A stretch of DNA of 64,000 nt. It comes from CAZENU01 sp965222125 (GTDB lineage Bacteria > Chloroflexota > Dehalococcoidia > Lucifugimonadales > CAZENU01). The notes beneath the pieces were generated by a model that did not search any database, was not told where the DNA came from, and saw only the letters and a list, made by a program, of their open reading frames with translations. The stretch spans positions 124,001 through 188,000 of the forward strand of contig CBDCTC010000006.1 in the NCBI GenBank assembly GCA_965222125.1, given 5' to 3'. Below, in pieces: positions 60,212 to 64,000 of this stretch; the stretch's first letter is position 1, and every line of letters starts with the position of its first letter. A program made the position numbers and the translations under genes.

Positions 60212-61669
60212 CTATGCCTGATCGTCCGCGCTGATCCAGAATGCGTACAGGCTGGCGTCTCGCAGCCGGAACCGCGCCCGCACCGGCCGGTCCGCCGCCG
60301 GCAGTCGGCCGTCGTCCCAGGACAGCCGACCGTCGATATGGTCGCCGTCGAGCACCTCGCACTCGGACTCGCTCAGCCCCGGCAGAGGCGCGAACGTCTC
60401 CGCGTCCAACAGCTCGGCCCGCAGCTCGCCGCCGGCCGCGTCCGCGTTTACGCGCAACTCGCCGCCCATCGGATCGAACGGCCGCGACACCACCGTGCCC
60501 TGCTCGCCCGCGTCCAGGGACACGAAGCCGTCCAGGCGCAGCCTGGCGAGATACATCGCGCCCACGTCGTCGCCATAGCGTTGGTACTGCTCCGGGTACA
60601 CCTCCATCGGGCCGCGGAAACGGTTGGCGCCGTGGTATATCCAGATCTCGTCGTCTCTGACGAGCGGCCGGCCGGCCATCCCCACCTGGGTCGTCGCGTA
60701 GTTCGTGCCGTTCCACGGCTCCACGCCTATGAAGACCTCCCGGTCGGCAACGCGCTCCCAGTTCCGCAAGTCCCTGGATACCGTCAGCTCGATCTGGTTC
60801 AGCGCCGTGTAGTTGCCCCACGGGGGCGGTATCAGCGACGACGGGTTCAGGATCAGGGGAAACCCCACGTAGATGCCCTCGTACGGCATAACCGCCATCT
60901 GGTACGCCTGCGCCATGTGCTGGAAGTCGTCCAGCAGCGGCAGCGACAAGTACTCCGGGTCGTCGATCACCCGCTGCACCCGCTCCTGGGCGATGTCACG
61001 GTCCCTCGCGTCCGTGTGGAATATCAGCTCGGCTTCCGAGAAGCTCCGAAAGTCCTTGCTCGTCGACAGCCAGACCGAGCGTCCCCACTCGGTGCTGTGC
61101 TTCACCGTGGCCACGAATTGCTCGGTGTAGGGGTCGTAGCAGAAGTGCGACTCGTCGTCGCTCGGTATCGGGGGCTCGTCCAGCATCGTCCAGTCGAAGC
61201 CGTCGGGCGATGTGCCCAGGTAACGCTCCTGCGTGTCGAACAACGCCTTGTAGCGGCGGCTCGGGTCCGGGTCGTGCTCGTCACGCACGATGTGGTAGAG
61301 GGTGCGGCCCCGCGGGTCCCAGGCGACGCTGTTCGCCTTGGAGCCCTGCCACTCGTAGCGACCGCACTCCAGCGGCTCCCAGTCGACGCCGTCGGGCGAC
61401 ACGGAGATGTGGTTGACCCTCGTCTCCCTGCCGTACAACCCCCCCTTGGACAACGCCCAGTACCACCACTCCCATAGACCGGTCTCCGGGTTCCACTGCG
61501 GCGCGCTGCGAGTCTGCACGGACGTCTGGCCCTGAGAGCGGTCCGGCGCCAGAGCGATCCCGTGCTTCTTCGGCCGGTGCAGGACGCGCTCGACCCCGGA
61601 CATACTCTCGATTGCGCCGTCGTCCAGGAAGAGCTGCTTGTGACGGGCCGGTTCTATCATGGAGGTCAT
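60212..61669 (-). CDS. Glycosyl hydrolase family 32/43-like beta-propeller protein
   Basis: The 485-residue protein starts at the ATG at 61669 (an upstream start at 61705 looks unlikely). Repeated bladed motifs such as NHISVSPDGVDWEPLECGRY, YLGTSPDGFDWTML and VWLSTSKDFRSF, and RYKALFD, resemble the five-bladed propellers of sugar-cleaving GH32/GH43 relatives. A C-terminal beta-sandwich-like domain follows from about residue 385 (GGELRVNADAAGGELRAELL). There is no signal peptide, so it probably acts in the cytosol. Catalytic acids cannot be assigned with confidence, and the substrate is unknown. Confidence 0.7.
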   Translation of the reverse strand: MTSMIEPARHKQLFLDDGAIESMSGVERVLHRPKKHGIALAPDRSQGQTSVQTRSAPQWNPETGLWEWWYWALSKGGLYGRETRVNHISVSPDGVDWEPLECGRYEWQGSKANSVAWDPRGRTLYHIVRDEHDPDPSRRYKALFDTQERYLGTSPDGFDWTMLDEPPIPSDDESHFCYDPYTEQFVATVKHSTEWGRSVWLSTSKDFRSFSEAELIFHTDARDRDIAQERVQRVIDDPEYLSLPLLDDFQHMAQAYQMAVMPYEGIYVGFPLILNPSSLIPPPWGNYTALNQIELTVSRDLRNWERVADREVFIGVEPWNGTNYATTQVGMAGRPLVRDDEIWIYHGANRFRGPMEVYPEQYQRYGDDVGAMYLARLRLDGFVSLDAGEQGTVVSRPFDPMGGELRVNADAAGGELRAELLDAETFAPLPGLSESECEVLDGDHIDGRLSWDDGRLPAADRPVRARFRLRDASLYAFWISADDQA

Positions 61670-61714
61670 CGCTTCTGCTCCGTGCGGTCTCGTGCCGCGA
61701 CGCAAACCGCGCGG

Positions 61715-64000
61715 CTATGAATTTGTCAGACGGTAGCCGACGCCCGGCTCCGTGAAGATGTACGAAGGGCTCCTCGCGTCGTCGCCCAGTTTTTGGCGAA
61801 GGCTCTTCACGAAGGAGCGAAGAAGATGATGGCTACCCGGGTGCTCCTCGCCCCAGACCCGTTGCAGCAGATCGTCGTGCGTCAATACGCGTCCGGCGTT
61901 TCTGGAAAGCTCGAAGAGCAACTTGTACTCCGTCGGGGTGAGCTCCGCCGGATGGCCGGCCACCGTGACGCTCCGTTCCACGTGGTTGATAGCCAGGTCT
62001 CCCACCAGATACGGCTCCGCGTGCCGGGCAGCCGTCCGCTTGCGCAGCGCCGCCTTGATTCTGGCCACCAGCTCGGTGGGAGAGAAGGGTTTGAGTATGT
62101 AGTCGGCGGCTCCCATCTCGAAGGCCCGGGCTACGTACTGGTCCCCGCCGCGCCCGGATATGAAGATGACCGGCACCTCGGAAACGCTGGGGATGCTCCT
62201 CATCAACTCGAACCCGTCGGTACCGGGCAACACCAGGTTCAACAGGACCAACTGCGGCTTCTCCACCTCCAGAAGGTGCTCCAGCTCGCTGGGGTCGCCG
62301 GTCACTATGGGGGTGTAGCCGGCTTCCGAGAGCACGCTCCGAACGTACCGCAGTATCTGCGGGTCGTCGTCGAGTGCGAGAACGCGCTCGCGATCTGCGG
62401 GCGCGGGCGCCGAATCGGTTGAAACCGGCTCAAGAGAGGCTGCGGCCCTGCTGGCAGCCTCGTCTACTGTCGGAACCGTAAAGGTGAACCGCGTGCCGCG
62501 ACCCTCACCGATGCTCTCGGCCCATATGCGGCCCCCGTGCGCCTCGACTATGCCTTTGCAGATCGCCAGACCCAGGCCGCAGCCTCGGATCCGTCGATTT
62601 CCGTCGGCCACTTCGCTCCGAGAGAACTTGGTGAACAGGTGGGGCAGGTGCCCGGCGTCTATCCCTATCCCCTCGTCTGTTACGGCGACTACGACGTTCA
62701 AGTCCTCCATCGACGCGCTCACCCTGATGACAGACCACTCGCGCGAGTACTCGGATGCATTGGAGAACAGATTGTACAGCACCTGCACGAGCCGCTGCCT
62801 GTCAACCCCGATCCGCGGCAGGTTCAACATCAGGTCGACCTCGATGCTATTCCTGTAGCCGCCGCTCAGAAAAGCGTTCTTGGCCTGGTCGACCACGGCC
62901 GACACATCCGTCGGCTCGGGAGCGACAGACAGCGTCCCCGCCTCGATCCGCGTCAGATCGAGGAGGTTGTTGATCAGGTCGCGCATATGGTCGGCCTGTT
63001 CCTCGATCATGCGGAAGAACTGGCGCATCTCGGCGGGGTCGAGCGGGAACGAGGCCGCCCGCACCGTAGCCGCGGAGCCCTTGATGGACGTCAGCGGCGC
63101 GCGCAGCTCGTGGCTCACCATGCCCAGGAACTCCGCCCTCAGACGTTCCAGCTCTTCCAGCGGCGTTATGTCCTGGATGGTGGCAACGACCGACACGATC
63201 TCACCACCCTCCGAGTAGATGGGCGTGGCGTTGATCAACGTGGTCACAGTCTCACCGCCCGGGCGGTGGATGACGATCTCCTCGGACCGTACCGCCTCTC
63301 CGTTGCTTATGGCCCGCTGAGGCGGAAGCTCGTCGCGGGGAATCTCGCGCCCATCCATCCGTCGAAACGTGGTCGACTTCAGGACCTCTTCGCAAGGGCA
63401 GTCCTCTCCGCAGATGTCGCCGAGGATGCGGCGTGCTTCCTGGTTGAACTTCACGACCAACCCGCTCTTCGCGTCGAAGACCAGGACGCCCACCGGTGAG
63501 GTGTTGACGAGTGCCTCGAGGTCGGCCTTGGCCCGCTGCTCGTCCCCGTATCGGCGGGCGTTCGTAATGGCCATCGCCGCCTGGGCCACGAACATCTCGA
63601 TCGTCTCTTCGTCTTCGCTCGTAAAGTCTAGACCGGACTCCCGTTCGCCAACGTAGAGGTTGCCGATGTGCTTGTCCCCGTCACGAATCCGCGTTCCGAC
63701 AAACGTACGGGCCGGCAGGTAACCCTGCGGGAAGCCTACCGACTTGGTGTGGGCGGCGAGGTCACCGGTCCTCAACGTCTCCTCGAACCCGGTCAGGTAC
63801 CTGAAGAGGGTCCATCCCTGCGGCAGCTCCAGGAGCGCCTGCTTTTCCTCGGATGTCATGCCGGAGATGAGCAGGTCCTGCAGCTCTCCCGACTCGTCGA
63901 GCGTGGTGATCGCCCCGTACCGAGCGTCCGTCAACGACCGGGCGCTGTCCACGATCTCCTGCAGGACGAGATCGAGGTCCAGGTCTTCGCTGATGCGGAG
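61715..64000 (-). CDS. Hybrid sensor histidine kinase with GAF, PAS, kinase, receiver and winged-helix domains (N-terminus beyond window)
   Basis: The frame is open to the right edge, so the start is missing. In order it has a GAF domain (to about 63560), a PAS domain with CGEDCPCEEV, a HisKA domain with the phospho-acceptor His in MVSHELRAPLTS, an ATPase domain with YNLFSNASEYS and DEGIGI, a receiver domain (about 62400-62050) and an OmpR-type winged helix at the C-terminus (LTPTEYKLLFELSRNAGRVL). The receiver keeps the DDD acidic pocket and LKPFSP lysine, but the phospho-acceptor Asp is Asn in LLNLVLPGTDG. Kinase and DNA-binding output in one chain suggest direct gene control; how is unclear. 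Confidence 0.9.
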   Translation of the reverse strand, partial: LRISEDLDLDLVLQEIVDSARSLTDARYGAITTLDESGELQDLLISGMTSEEKQALLELPQGWTLFRYLTGFEETLRTGDLAAHTKSVGFPQGYLPARTFVGTRIRDGDKHIGNLYVGERESGLDFTSEDEETIEMFVAQAAMAITNARRYGDEQRAKADLEALVNTSPVGVLVFDAKSGLVVKFNQEARRILGDICGEDCPCEEVLKSTTFRRMDGREIPRDELPPQRAISNGEAVRSEEIVIHRPGGETVTTLINATPIYSEGGEIVSVVATIQDITPLEELERLRAEFLGMVSHELRAPLTSIKGSAATVRAASFPLDPAEMRQFFRMIEEQADHMRDLINNLLDLTRIEAGTLSVAPEPTDVSAVVDQAKNAFLSGGYRNSIEVDLMLNLPRIGVDRQRLVQVLYNLFSNASEYSREWSVIRVSASMEDLNVVVAVTDEGIGIDAGHLPHLFTKFSRSEVADGNRRIRGCGLGLAICKGIVEAHGGRIWAESIGEGRGTRFTFTVPTVDEAASRAAASLEPVSTDSAPAPADRERVLALDDDPQILRYVRSVLSEAGYTPIVTGDPSELEHLLEVEKPQLVLLNLVLPGTDGFELMRSIPSVSEVPVIFISGRGGDQYVARAFEMGAADYILKPFSPTELVARIKAALRKRTAARHAEPYLVGDLAINHVERSVTVAGHPAELTPTEYKLLFELSRNAGRVLTHDDLLQRVWGEEHPGSHHLLRSFVKSLRQKLGDDARSPSYIFTEPGVGYRLTNS

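Overview
The window is high-GC, densely packed bacterial DNA. A cofactor-poor complex I operon without its NADH-oxidising module, a SUF iron-sulphur operon, many stand-alone catabolic oxidoreductases (SDR, Gfo/Idh/MocA, zinc dehydrogenase, amidohydrolase) and a sensor kinase fused to an OmpR-type regulator together suggest a Chloroflexota bacterium of the Dehalococcoidia/SAR202 kind. That placement is an inference from gene content and style; no rRNA or marker phylogeny is available here.

Layout. 0-5 kb (minus strand): the start of an enoyl-CoA hydratase gene, then gmk, aroA, tyrA, a site-2 protease and an A-type Fe-S carrier. 5-11 kb: a repeat-rich spacer followed by SDR, O-methyltransferase, D-aminoacylase-like amidohydrolase, Gfo/Idh/MocA and SelA-fold PLP genes, which look like a small-molecule catabolic set. 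11-19 kb (minus): one long SUF operon, sufB - PaREP1-like - sufC - sufD - sufU - rrf2 - Rieske ferredoxin - sufS - sufU - tatD. 19-24.5 kb: a higBA toxin-antitoxin pair, a Rieske protein with a long unassigned C-terminal region, an oxidoreductase, a nucleoside hydrolase and a cupin. 24.6-35.3 kb (plus): nuoABCDHIJK, a DUF2007-like gene, then nuoLMN. 35.3-38.4 kb: a frameshifted nadK, a NUDIX hydrolase, plsY, a frameshifted RDD protein and a selenocysteine tRNA gene.

38.4-51.8 kb is an accessory, decaying region: a YIP1-like remnant, an IS630-type element split by a complete IS21-type element, a frameshifted methyltransferase, tRNA-Met, an Asp-rich repeat protein, a second type of IS630 element, a broken phosphotransferase gene, an IS110 remnant and a shattered DUF2207-like gene. 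51.8-64 kb returns to intact genes: an alpha/alpha-toroid protein with a zinc dehydrogenase, a PAC2 protein, otsB, a PHP-domain phosphoesterase, a second near-identical copy of the IS630-type element abutting the stop codon of amt, a beta-propeller glycosidase-like protein and a large hybrid histidine kinase that runs off the right edge.

How the genes work together: the SUF operon and the A-type carrier supply clusters to the Fe-S subunits NuoB and NuoI and to the two Rieske proteins. Complex I lacks NuoE, NuoF and NuoG, so its electron donor must be something other than NADH docking on that module, or the module is encoded elsewhere. The points most worth a second look are the tRNA-Sec gene, the PaREP1-like gene inside the suf operon, the Cys-to-His change in the A-type carrier, the missing phospho-acceptor Asp in the hybrid kinase, the missing catalytic residues in TyrA and the SDR, the 581-residue Rieske protein, and a set of single-base frame breaks in otherwise intact genes.
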